NCBI RefSeq assembly: GCF_003473485.1
Contig: NC_053042.1
Coordinates: 5,355,501-5,419,500, forward strand
Direction of reading: 5' to 3'
Source of the DNA: Medicago truncatula
Lineage: Eukaryota > Streptophyta > Magnoliopsida > Fabales > Fabaceae
Length of the DNA: 64,000 nucleotides
Within the stretch, counting starts at the first letter, position 1. Each line of letters begins with the position of its first letter. This document shows, in pieces, positions 47,468 to 58,500 of the stretch. The notes beneath the pieces are model-generated. The model was given only the letters and a program-made list of their open reading frames with translations, did no database searches and had not been told where the DNA came from. A program made the translations under genes and the position numbers.

Positions 47468-47769
47468 GTATTTAACCTAACCATGTTTGAATAGACAGGA
47501 ACAAAAAAGGAATTAATGCATGTAAGAAAAAACATCCAATGCTATTTTTTTAGCAAAAAAAAAAAAGGTTCTTATAATAACACAACAACACATTTTACAA
47601 AAAAAAAAAAAAAAATCATCATTGCAAGATATTTTCTACCAATAAATAATAGAGGGGTAGAAGATTTACCTGGAAATTTAGAGGCGTCTGTGGTATTTAA
47701 GAAGCTAAAAAACATAAAAAGTTGTCACAACCATCAAGAACAAAGCACAAGAAGCCTTCATGGTGTTGG

Positions 47770-48740
47770 AACTCAAATGAACCACCTAATAAAAAGGTAG
47801 GTAGGTTATTTGAGTCTCTTGTTGCCGGTTCTCGAACCGAGTTCCTCAAAGTTGAAGAGAGAAACTCTCAACCAAGTGACTTCTCGGGAGACAAGTAGTT
47901 TATTTGAGTCTAACTACATTTGGAAGCTCTGAGCCCTTATAAAGAAAATACCAGATGATAGTTTACTAAATCTTCTAGGATGAAGAATTAGTTATGCTAT
48001 TTTAGGAAAAGGGACACAGACATAGGTTTGTGGATGGCCTGAAAGTATGACCGAACTGGCTGGTCAAATATAAATATGACCTTTTCTCTGCTTATTTTGA
48101 CAAAACATCATGCTATATACTCCACGGTAAAGATTTAATTTGGAAAATGCATATCACCCCTAAGATCAGATGCATCACAAACTTGTGTCCTTGTTGGGCA
48201 AAACTAAACATGTCAGAGAAATAGCAAAGTTAGTCATGTTATTTAAGAAAAACAGGGTAACCACCTATGTTGGGAGATTAAGAATGTAAGTTGAATGTGA
48301 TCAATTATTTTTATTAATAATATGTGTAATTTGGCCAAATTATGTTTATATTTTATTTTAAAGTGTTAGTTTTGGTTTTCCAAACTTTTGTATTTGAATT
48401 TTCAAATTTTATTTTAAAAGAGAATATCGAAGTTGGTTACTAGGTTGAGTTACAATCAGGTCGTTCTCTTTAAAACGTTTTGTGGCACTGTCCAAATTTG
48501 TACAATACAGACTATCAATCACGCCGCCTCCAAGATGAAACAAGTTCAGCTACAACTATGCAATTAAATACTACAATGTAGAAATAAGAACAAGAATGGG
48601 GAGAAGGAGAGGAAGAGAGAGAAGAATTATATTATTATCTTATGATCTCATCATATTAGGTTACATGTGAACTCTATTTATACATAAAACAATGACTTGA
48701 AAAACCAGCATCAATGATTTGAGGAACAAACATAATAGTA
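47770..48740. other. Intergenic, no gene seen
   Basis: AT-rich. The segment 48530-48690 resembles the end of a retroelement but cannot be assigned. Confidence 0.4.
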
Positions 48741-48890
48741 TACTTCCTCTGGTCACATTTATAAGCAAAAAATGTCTTTTTAGATACATTGAATAATTAA
48801 TGTATCCATTCACATTTATATATTAGATATATTAATTATTCAATGTTCCTAAAAAGTCATTTTTTTTAATAAATATGACCGAAGGGAGTA
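48741..48890. mobile_element. Stowaway-like MITE
   Basis: TACTTCCTCTGGTCACATTT and its inverse (AAATATGACCGAAGGGAGTA) close a ~150-bp element with an internal ATTGAATAATTAATGT / ATATTAATTATTCAAT palindrome. TA flanks both ends. Confidence 0.82.
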
Positions 48891-48899
48891 TATGATCTA

Positions 48900-49110
48900 G
48901 GGCTCGTTTGGATTAGCTTATTTTAGAGCTTATATAAAATAACTTATGCAAATAAATACATTTTTATGTATTATTTATAAGTTTTTAAGGTAGTTTATGA
49001 AAAAATGGGTTATGAAAATACAATTTTCGTTAATCAGAACTTATAGATTAAAATAAAAGCTTATTTATTTACATAAGCTATTTTTCATAAGCTCAAACCA
49101 AACGGGGTCT
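48900..49110. mobile_element. Harbinger/Tourist-like MITE
   Basis: The left end GGGCTCGTTTGGATTAGCTT and right end AAGCTCAAACCAAACGGGGTC are inverted repeats of a Tourist/Harbinger type, about 211 bp. It directly adjoins the Stowaway element. Confidence 0.7.
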
Positions 49111-49539
49111 TAGTAGTATGCTTTTATAATATTTATAACAAAATCTTTATTGTTTGCCTTCATAACATTATCAATGTGGTGCGACTAAAATTCAAATTCA
49201 TTTAGTGTACTCCCATTCCCATTCTCTCTAATTATAAAATCATTTTCAAACTTTTCTTTGTCCCTTAATATATAAGACAACTTAGTGGGGAGAACTACTT
49301 CCCGAACCTCAACATGCATTCTTCCACGGAGATAGAGGTGAGTCTCTGCGACATCCACCGCCATAATCACATTTTTTAAAACACATAATATTAATTTTAC
49401 CATTGAAATCAACATGATCAATTATATTTTTAAAAATCGTATGCAAATTCTAAACGACTATTATTTTGAGATGGACAAAGTTAATATTTCCCTAATATTT
49501 TTTTCTCTTGTACCATTTTTAGAGAGTTATGACATTTAG

Positions 49540-49950
49540 TTCGTGCTTGGGTTGGTGTTTATAGGATTGACCCGTTTAGCATTGATGACCATTTCCTTTA
49601 ATTTACTTATTCATCAGGGGGTTCGATCACCAGAAGATCTTTTATGCAATTCATTTGGCTCGTTTGTTTTTGAGTTTTATGGAACGAACGTAATAATAGG
49701 CTATTTAACAAGGAAACTCATATGTGTAACATGTTGGAAAAAGTTAAAAGCCACTCATATTAGTGGATGAAGGCAACAAATGTTTAATGTTTTAGATGTT
49801 CACAGTTGGTTGGTATGTCCGCTCGATTGTTTGGGTATTGGCTAACCATGTCGGTTTTCTGTTTGAAATATGTTTGTGAACTATAGTCGTCTCTTTGGCA
49901 TGTCTTGTGCTGAGGAGGTAACCTTGTTTGGTGTTAATATATGTTTGGGT
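49540..49950 (+). mobile_element. L1-type LINE 3' fragment at the duplication border
   Basis: Translated pieces: LWNERNNRLFNKET, MLEKVKSHSY, DVHSWLVCPLDCLGIG. They match the minus-strand LINE fragment at 1.44-1.77 kb. The tail (TGAGGAGGTAACCTTG onwards) is shared with the left end of segmental copy 1 at 32166, where the rest of the LINE is absent. Confidence 0.7.
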
Positions 49951-50213
49951 TAATAGGTCTTTACCCTCTGTAATATAGGTCATTTCCGATTGTCACCCCT
50001 GTAAAATATTTTTGTTTTGATTTATCCCCCTTAATAGGCCAAACAAAAACGAAAATTTCTTGAAAAAAAAAATAAATTGGTTTTTGTTTGGCCTATTAGG
50101 GGGGTAAATCAAAACAAAAATATTTTACAGGTGGTGAATCAAAATAAAAAATTTATAAGGGGAAAATCAGAAATGACCTATATTATAGGGTAAAGACCTA
50201 TTTGCATGAAATG
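49948..50213. mobile_element. Palindromic MITE within the duplication (copy 2)
   Basis: Same element as 32204-32485, with a slightly shorter centre. Confidence 0.75.
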
Positions 50214-51098
50214 ATCAAAACTTGCATAAAAGATATTCTTCTTTCTTTTTGACAAAAAAAATTAAAACTACTTATAATTTGGGAGAAGAAATATCATAAA
50301 AATGATTAATTGTTTGTGTTTTGCGCTACTACTATTAAGGACAAAAATATTTAGGACAAAAAATGGGATAGTTACATTGGTGGTGATAACGATGATCCGA
50401 CATTTAAAATAAATTCATCGGTAAACATTTTTTTTATCGGAACTATAAAAGTGCAGTAAATGTTTGTATGGTAATTTGTAGTAATAACTTTTCACTTCAG
50501 CTAGATGAACATTGGAGGGAATGATGCCAACAAAACAGTAAATTAATGCCTTAAACTTTAAGGAGTGTAAAAAAGAAGGATCAAAAGAAAAAAAGAAAGA
50601 AAAAAAAAATCATTGCTAAACTAAAACAGGACATTACATTACATACATTGGCCACTTTATAGGATGCGAAATAACAAATAATTTTGATGTTGATGACGTT
50701 GGTTTGAGATCTTGAAGTGTATTATTCTTAAGTCTCAAATTCGTGCCAAGTTAGGTGAGATAGTTTAACATTTAAAAAAAAAAAAAAAGACAAATAATTA
50801 GTGGTACTATATTATTTTTCACAACCATAACACACATGAGAAACCATAGATTACACAGCAAGATAACCATGAGATATTGTACAACAACCTATACAAACTA
50901 AAGACAACACACGGTCTTCACTTTGAGCATGAGAAATGTCACCCAATAGACTCTTTTGAAGACTCTTTTTGACCCAACAACAATACATAAAGTGTTAAAT
51001 AGTGTTCAAACTAATAGTGCTACTACATTAGTAGCATCATTATTACAATCTTTAGCATTGCTTCTAGTAGCATTAAGAGAATTAAGAACAAGTTGTTC

Positions 51099-51571
51099 CT
51101 AATTATAATCGTCTTGTCCACGACTAGGAGGTGGAGGTTTTGGTATGTATGGATTAAGAGGAGTTCCATGTTCAATTGGTCCTGGATTCACATTCTTTGC
51201 ACCAGAATCAGGCGATGGATCAATTGGACTGTAATCATCAAGACCTACATCAAGTTTTCTTTTGATACTATGGAAATTTTCCTGAAAATTCAAGGAATGG
51301 AACGCTTAAATGATACAATTCGACTGCAAAAAATAAATAATGATTTAATCATCTAGTTTATGAAGTACTAACATGCATATGACACTGGAAATAATTTGTG
51401 AAATTAAATTAATAGAATGTAACTACATGTGTTGCCATTGAATCCAAAGATGAAGAGTATGAATTTTGAAAAACAATCATACCTTCAGTTTCCTGCTTAC
51501 TGCAATTGGTGTTGATTTATCACCACATCTTGTAGCAACAAAATCTGAGGTGACATCAATAAGTTATGCTG

Positions 51572-51622
<51 letters not shown>

Positions 51623-52669
51623 TGAAGGGTTCACATAAAATACTTAAACAATTTTTTAGGGAAATTAAAAAATTGGGTACACTCAATCACTCAAACAAAT
51701 GATTTTTTTTAAGAGAAAATAATTTATGACGTGATTAATTTGTTTATCATTTAATTTCTATCACTGTGTATCCAAATAATTTTATTTATGATAGTATCCA
51801 CGTAAGACTAGCTCGTCTCAACTATACTTGATGTGATAATCAACACAATAATAGCACATGCCAACAATATGATGCAAGACATAAATAACCTTGACATCGT
51901 TGTCAAAGTTTTGGTAGAGACCATTTTTGAAATCTTGGCATGAACCAACTATTTTTTAATATTTTTTTACTAATGAACTATCGTAGCTTCAACATGCAAT
52001 ATCGATGTTTATCATGTGCATATTTGTATATTTGTATTTGAGTTTGATAAAATTTTAGTGGCCCCGGATTTTTTTTGAAGTTTCAAAGTGTTGTCAAAAA
52101 CACATTGACATAAACTCAGTGTCAATCTAAACATACACTAAGTCTCTAAGATAGCTTTAGGACCACAATTTCCATGGTGACCATGATTTCTTTAATATCA
52201 CTAGGTTAACACAGCCGTTGTATGCACAAAACAATTTAAAACCATGGCACAAAACCATGAAAAATTAATCAAGCTAAAAGGAATTAAACAATAGGTCGAA
52301 GAACTTTCCTTAAAAAAAAAAAAAAAATAGATGGAAGAAAAAAAATAATCTAAGAGATTGTGAATTGGAAGCTTTCATCACCAAATCACCAATGCATGCA
52401 CTCTGCTCTTCTCACAATCACAGATAACATGAAAAGAAAAACCATATAAGCAAAAACAATGTTCAAAACATACAATCCTAATTTTTTAACCAAAAAGAAC
52501 TTGTTCTTATAATAAAACAACAACACATTTTACAAAAAGTTCCATTATTGTAAGGGATACTAGAAGATTTACCTGGAAACCAAGGGGGAGCTGTGGTACT
52601 TTTGAAGCTAAAAAAGGTAAAAGCTGCCACAACCATCAAGAACAAAGTACAAAAGCCAGAAACCTTCAT
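51099..52669 (-). CDS. Small secreted Asp-Tyr/Pro-rich peptide precursor, copy 2
   Basis: Three exons (52669-52573, 51544-51483, 51281-51099), 113 residues, GT-AG borders, all intact. The signal peptide and exon 2 are identical to copy 1. The only residue change is Gly to Ser directly after the Asp-Asp-Tyr (DDYSPIDPSP here, DDYGPIDPSP in copy 1; codon 51228-51230). The rest of exon 3 (SGAKNVNPGPIEHG, PYIPKPPPPSRG, QDDYN end) is the same. An extracellular signalling role is inferred from the signal peptide, small size and acidic-Tyr/Pro motif. I do not recognise a named family. Confidence 0.78.
51577..51620. repeat. (TA)n microsatellite in intron 1 of peptide gene copy 2
   Basis: About 21 TA units where copy 1 has about six (33861-33873). 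It is the largest length difference between the two duplicates. Confidence 0.92.
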
Positions 52670-52870
52670 GATGTCACTAAAACCTCAAAATGACCCTTCT
52701 TTCTAAACCCTAAACCAGAAAAAGATAGTATTAAGATGTTGAAGAGAGGAGGAAGGTAACTGAAGGTATATTAGAAAGCATATTAAAGGCATAAGGAAAG
52801 ACAAGTAACAAAGGACAAAAAATAATCAAGATTTGTAGGAATCAAAAGAACAAATAATAAAAATGATGTA

Positions 52871-53620
52871 TCCGGTCCGTTCACTGCTAAAAACCGCCAA
52901 GTAAAAACCGCCAAGTAAATGAACCGGTCAAAAACCGGCCTAAAACCGGCGGTTTAGTCGGTTTTATGGGTTGAACCGTATCTTAATTTTTGTAGAGAAA
53001 ATAAGGGAAGAAATCGGTGTAGAAGGAATCAGGAAAGATGCTAGATTTCATATTCTTCCATCTCAGTTTTAATATAGCAGAGAAATGAAAATATAAAGTA
53101 GAAGCATTGTTATTTGGGCTTGTGCTGGCAGAAGCTAGAACCAAGATGCAGTACACAATGAGACAACAGATAGGCAGCCGCACAAACTATAATGAGAATA
53201 TGGAATTAGGGTTATGTATTAGTATGAATAAGAGGGATTTGGGCTTGGAGCATATTGACCCGTTATATTTTTCTAATATAGGCTTGGAGCATAGTTTTTT
53301 TTATCTTTTTTCTTTTTAAAGAGCTAATAAGAATATAATAATTTACATTCATTAATTTATATATAATTATTAATAAGTATCTTTATACACTTATTTTTAT
53401 AATTTTACTTATTAAATAATCTATTAAATTTGAGTGATGTTTAAATTTTAGTAGTATAAAATACGAAATTATTTAATTTTTGTGTAAAATAGTTTGATAT
53501 ATAAAAATAAAAAAAACATGTATTTAATTATTACCGGTTGAACCCCGGTCCGACCTCTAAACCTTGAACCCATAAGTTCACCGGTTCAATGTCCGATTCG
53601 GTTTTGATTACCTTGGTTTT
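52871..53620. mobile_element. CCGGTT-rich repeat element with inverted end motifs
   Basis: The left part has AACCGCCAAGTAAAAACCGCC, AACCGGTCAAAAACCGGCC and GGGTTGAACCG. The right part has the complementary ACCGGTTGAACC, GGTCCGACC and CACCGGTTC. Between them is AT-rich non-coding DNA. It resembles plant elements with CGGTT-rich termini, but I cannot name the family. Its left end coincides with the breakpoint of segmental copy 2. Confidence 0.5.
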
Positions 53621-55401
53621 TAGTTTATTTTATGTGTATATTTACCAACTTTTTTATTAAGTTGCTTTTTTTTGTGTCAGGAGTAATAACGTGCTTTGGG
53701 GCTCGCATTCCACAACAAATGCATTTAAGACTTGATCAGAAGAAGATTCTTCATTGTTGTGTCTGCATGATCAATTAACACTTTTACAGTCATAGCAATG
53801 AATGAGAATGAAACTCCCATGCCAAACCCTTAAATACTTGTACTTACCACATTCATTCATAGAATTGAGGAACGTGCTCTCTAATCCTACCTTGTTTCTC
53901 TGTTTATAAATTCTTTCACACTTTTTACATAGATTTAACAAAGTTGTTAACAAAGAGGAAATATTAATTTGGACTAAGAGAAGCACAAATGATTTGGACT
54001 TGGACAGTAATAAATTATTTTTTCTTTCATTTTTTATTTTATTTTTATCATTTGTGTGCGTTTAAGTCCAAATTTATCTGGGTTTGTGTAGATAGAAGTC
54101 TTGCTCTATAATTAATGTGCACTCCCAATAGAAAAAAATGATTGATTTTTGTTTTAATAATGTGTTCAATATTGACTTTAACATGTGCTAATAAAGTTAT
54201 AAAGGAATAAAAAAATACTCTCTCCATCCCACAATATAATTGATCTATTTCACACGAATTAAAAACAAAATTGTATAAATTGAAGAGAGAATAATACATT
54301 TTTTGCAACATTACTCTCATCAAGTAGTATTTGTGTATTGAACAGATTGTACAATTAAAAATTGGAAAATGTTAACTAGTTATATAAATTGAAAGTGTCA
54401 AGTACTATAATTTTGGAACAATCATTTTTTTTTTTCTTCTTATGTCAATTACTGTAAATCTGTGAAATAATAATTATTTTTTGTTGAAAATTACAATTTT
54501 AAACTGTAAAAAATCAAATAAATGATTTTCTCCTTAAAAAAACATGATTTTCAATACAAGATTGTTATATTTGATTCTTTAACAAGTGTTTCAAACTTAG
54601 AGCTCTTATTAACATTTGTTTTAAACTAAGGTTTATGAAAAACTCTTTGTTTTTCTACAAAAAAAAAATTGTTTTTCAAAACTTAGATTTTTATAACAGA
54701 TGAAATATTTTAAAAAAATCTTAAATAAACACTTTAAAATAAAAATAGTGATTTTTTTATTTAAAAAAATCTAAAACAATTGCAACAATAATTTTTTTAG
54801 ACTCTAATTTTTTGTAAAACAATTGCAACAAACGGATGAAAATTTCTGAAAGTGATTATTTTGTTAATTTTTTTTTATTTTTCATTAAAAATGTTGTCGA
54901 AAAGGGCTTGAAGATGTTTTATTTTTACAAGATTGTTTAGAATAGAGTATTTCTACTCATTGCAATAAAAATTAGAATTTATAAAACAGCTAATGATAAA
55001 AATATGGGTAATTTGTTATACTTCAAGTAAATAATTTCTTGAGTAAGTATATATCCTAAACTATCCAAGAACGTGGAGTTGTTTTTCTTATGCTAGCTAT
55101 ATTTGAAATATGTGACTTTATTTTCTACTACTTTTTATTTGTTAGTTAAAATTTGAATTAGTCATATTCTTTTGTCAATGAATCTTACTAATGCCTTCCA
55201 AAAAATATATCTTATTAAATTATATGCATTCATAATTTCGATTTGAAAACTTTTGTGTTAAAATATCATTGCTGGTTGAAAAGGTTAATGAACTTCATCA
55301 AAAGAAGAATCGTTCGGAATAATTAAATTTCAATTTTTAGGTGAATAATTTTTGATCATATACCGAACTTTAAATTACTTGAACCCCTTAGGAACTAGAT
55401 T

Positions 55402-55434
<33 letters not shown>

Positions 55435-55880
55435 CATGAATGACTCATTGATGAATGGCATGCAAATTGGATTTTTTTTTTTTTTTTTTTGTGTTAAAAT
55501 ATCATATTTCATTTGTCTCTAATTATAAGATACTAATTTGTTTGTCCTTTATATAAGATTATTAACAAATTTTGAAATACACTTGGTATTTCTTTTTGAA
55601 TATACCCAATATTAATACTATCAATTCACTTTAAAATATATAAAAAATTAAAGATTGAATATATTTATATACAACGATAATATGGTACATCATACAGACA
55701 CAAATTTTACATATTAATCACACTACTAATTTTTATTAATATACATAAATAAAAAGTGTTCAAGAGTTGTGTATTTAAGTTAAGTATAGAGGAAGCATAT
55801 TGTGACAAAGGTAAGTACGGAGTATTAAGGATTTATTGAAATTTGATTTGATTAGAACATTGGATTATTGGAAATTGTCC
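53621..55880. other. Intergenic, AT-rich, no gene seen
   Basis: Only short frames. A partial Stowaway-like sequence (TACTCTCTCCATCCCACAAT) occurs at about 54217. T- and A-runs are noted separately. Confidence 0.45.
55400..55433. repeat. T-run followed directly by A-run
   Basis: About 22 T then about 12 A, a perfect potential hairpin. Another 18-T run follows at 55471-55489. Confidence 0.85.
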
Positions 55881-55884
55881 ATAT

Positions 55885-56090
55885 TTTCCTTGGGGGTAAT
55901 CACTAATCAGAACCTTGCAAACTTCCTTGCTAAACTTGGCTTCATCATTGAAGATAAGTTTGAATCTATTGGAGGCAGATACGTTTAGGGTTGGGCTCTT
56001 GAGACACTATTAGTAGTTTTGCTCCTCTTTGGTATATTTTGTTTTCTTTTTGTTTGTGTTTTCGTATTGTATCAAAAACGAAACATTTAA
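55885..56090 (+). mobile_element. L1-type LINE 3' tail fragment
   Basis: Reads TNQNLANFLAKLGF, then FESIGGRYV and a stop, the end of the LINE RNase H domain. A T-rich 3' region and GTATTGTATCAAAAAC, similar to the tail of the 6.5-10.7 kb element, follow. Confidence 0.6.
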
Positions 56091-56998
56091 AGCTTAGTTC
56101 AAAACAACAACTACCTAATAATACCTGATTTAATACCTACATTTGCTAGTTGCCAAGTGGATAAACTATGTGGCAATCTGCTAAATTGACACATGATGCC
56201 AATTTAATAACGGTGAGGTGGATTTAACATAGCCAATTAGATATAAAAAAAGTGATAATCAAGCCTTAAATAACATCTGACATATATAGGGATCCAAGGT
56301 TAAACAAGTCAACACATTCTAGGTATACAAATTTTACACTCTTTCCAGCTATTTTCTGCTCGAGATTTTTCGTGAGTCTCTACTAGTTTTCTTTCCTCTT
56401 TCATTACAATTGTTAGACAAATTAACGACATAAACTCGGTTACTCAAATGGCCATTTCTCGAGCTTCCGTACCGGCCAAACAAACACTAAAGTGCCAATA
56501 GAACTAGTTTAGCACACTTCATATATATAACTTACAACTTTTAATCATGTCCCCTAAAAAAACTTTTAATCATGTGGTCCATGGCATATTGGGTCATGCT
56601 AACAAATATATATATATATATTTTTTTTTTAAAGAATGCTAACAAATGTTTTTAGAACCCTAAAGATATTCGTTAAGGAATAAAAAAAATGAAGTTGTGT
56701 TGAAAATATTTTTTTTAGAATGGATGGATAACAAACTCGAAACTTCAATCCTTAAAAGCATCTACCGTTTGGTATCGAACTAAATAATTTCAATTTGGTT
56801 AGTCCAAGGGTCAAGCAACTTAAGTTAGGGTTTTAGACCAAAAAAATCCCTAAAAATTTAATTCAATAATAGATATATAATGTAATAGATTAATCATGGA
56901 TGTTTATCCAACTCAATTCTTCAACTTGAGGGCTTAAATCGTTCTTCACCAGGTTCGATTCTAGGAATTAGCCAAACGTAATTTTTATTTAATTAATT
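56091..56998. other. Intergenic, no gene seen
   Basis: AT-rich DNA without recognisable features. Confidence 0.45.
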
Positions 56999-57008
56999 TT
57001 ACAAGTAT

Positions 57009-57706
57009 GAGAAATGATAAATGAACACAAAATATTTGACACAAATACAACACCATGGATAGTTTAGCCATTTTAACCATAAAACAGGGGGTAGTTTTGT
57101 AAAATCCCAACAATCCATCTTCTTCTCTCATCTTCTCTGCCCTCAGTTTCTCCTCACCACCACTTTCCTCTTCACAACCACTGTCCTCCTCCGTCGTCCA
57201 TCCTCCTCACCACCATTGTCCTCCTCCGTCATCGCCCTCACCACCATACCCTCTATCCTCAACCACCATCGTCCTCATCGCCATCGATCTGTTCGATCTT
57301 CTCTCCCTCACACCGTGGCCGACGACATCCACTTCTCCCTCACACCACCAGCGATTCGTTCAGATCAGAACAATCACGCCGATGACAACCTTCTCAGCAA
57401 CATCGCCTCCTTAATCTTTTGTGCAGATCGGCAAATAACGACGCCGGTGAGACGACTGATGACCGGATCTGAGACGAAGGAAGACCATCGGAGTGAGAAA
57501 CCAGAAGGTGACGGTTGTGGTGTTATTGTTGCAGTTGGAGCATGAATGACAGGAAGAAGAAAAAAAAAGTGTCTTGTACAGAGGGAGATGGTGGTGCAAG
57601 GAAGAGAAGAAAAGGAATTAAAATAAATAAATGTATTAAGCAACAATAGAATACACATATGGTGTCGTATATGTGTCCAGTTTTTTGTGTCTATTTATCA
57701 TATTTG
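57009..57706. mobile_element. Pack-MULE-like non-autonomous Mutator element
   Basis: 698 bp. The left end GAGAAATGATAAATGAACAC (continuing to CAACACCAT) and right end GTGTCTATTTATCATATTTG form ~45-bp inverted repeats. The flanks are a perfect 10-bp direct repeat TTACAAGTAT (56999-57008, 57707-57716), in the Mutator TSD range. The interior (57110-57545) is strikingly GC-rich and Pro/Ser/His-coding-like, unlike the surroundings, as expected for captured gene sequence. The long open frame there starts at TTG, so a functional protein is not supported. Confidence 0.78.
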
Positions 57707-57872
57707 TTACAAGTATTTTGTTATTTTTTTTCTTTTTTTTAATTGTCTTGACCTAAGCATAAAATTTACTTTAGGCATCCAAAGATATTGGGTCAGCTAT
57801 CTTAGATAGTCTAATTGTAAAGTAAAAATATAGGTGCCTGTAATATATAGAAGGATGGCCAAGGGCAGAGCT

Positions 57873-58134
57873 CAGTGGCGGATCTAGGATTATATTTTAA
57901 GTCTGGCTAAACAATTACGTAGCGACCAATCTTTAAAATTTTATACTTTAGTGACCGAAATTTCAGTCACATTTCAATCATTAAACATATCAACGAACGA
58001 TTTTTAATATTCAATACTTTAACGATTGACTTTTTGATCACTAATTCAGTCGCTAAACCTATTAGCGACCATTTTTATACTTTATAGACCAAAATTTCTA
58101 TCAGAAACCATGCCATATGGTGGATTCGCCCCTG
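57873..58134. mobile_element. hAT-type MITE
   Basis: The left end CAGTGGCGGATCTAGG and right end GGTGGATTCGCCCCTG are inverted repeats. The 8-bp flanks GCAGAGCT / GTGGAGCT match at 6 of 8 positions. The interior repeats AGCGACCA and GTGACCGAAATTTCAGTC words. About 262 bp, non-coding. Confidence 0.75.
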
Positions 58135-58500
58135 GTGGAGCTTTCCAAGTGTACAGGTGGGCCACAATCCATCCGAAAAAATCATTCTTATGTTTTAAAA
58201 CATTTCAAAATGTTGTCTAAAGTAAAACAAATATTTTTTTTGTGACAACAATTTCTGAATCGATTTCTGCTTCGATCGCATCATCAATTTGTGCCGCTCC
58301 TACACCACTGGGAGCAGAAGCTTCATTTTTTTTCGTGCTGCTATATCAGCTGGAGCAACCTCTTTCGATAACATATGTTGAAATGAAGGACAACCTCGAA
58401 ATTTTTATGTTAGACGAAAGCACTGCTCAAGTTGAAGGAAAAACAGTATTTAGACAAGTGTTAGAGTTGGATTGTAAGAGTAATGAACCACTATTATAAG

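Larger units (their letters stand above)
46413..47761 (-). pseudogene. Small secreted-peptide precursor, copy 3 (broken)
   Basis: Diverged paralogue of the genes at 33.4-34.9 and 51.1-52.7 kb with the same three-exon plan: 47761-47670, 46755-46709, 46520-46413. Exon 1 starts MKASCALFLMVVTTF but then runs into TAG through a one-base shift relative to the intact copies. Exon 2 encodes PIAESRKLK and exon 3 NLDDYSSDEHAPG, then SGPIQHR and a TAA. Beyond the TAA the frame resumes with GYNPIDPSLGDAKN and AGPIEQ, a second copy of the same motif. The precursor may once have carried two peptide units. Intron 1 holds a solo LTR. Confidence 0.75.
49911..52870. repeat. Segmental duplication, copy 2 (partner 32166-35144)
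   Basis: 2,960 bp, direct orientation relative to copy 1, ~17.7 kb away. It carries the same MITE (49948-50213) and the same three-exon peptide gene. The right end stops exactly where CCGGTT-rich sequence begins; copy 1 continues there into the ~198-bp repeat. Confidence 0.95.

Noticed and set aside
57216-57545. 109-codon open frame as a gene
   Set aside because: Starts at TTG, lies wholly inside a TIR/TSD-bounded Mutator element, and has no recognisable domain.
58242-58499. 85-codon frame (GTG start, ISESISASIASS...) just before the LTR-like sequence
   Set aside because: No ATG at the start, no domain, and it ends at the boundary of a repeat. Left unassigned.
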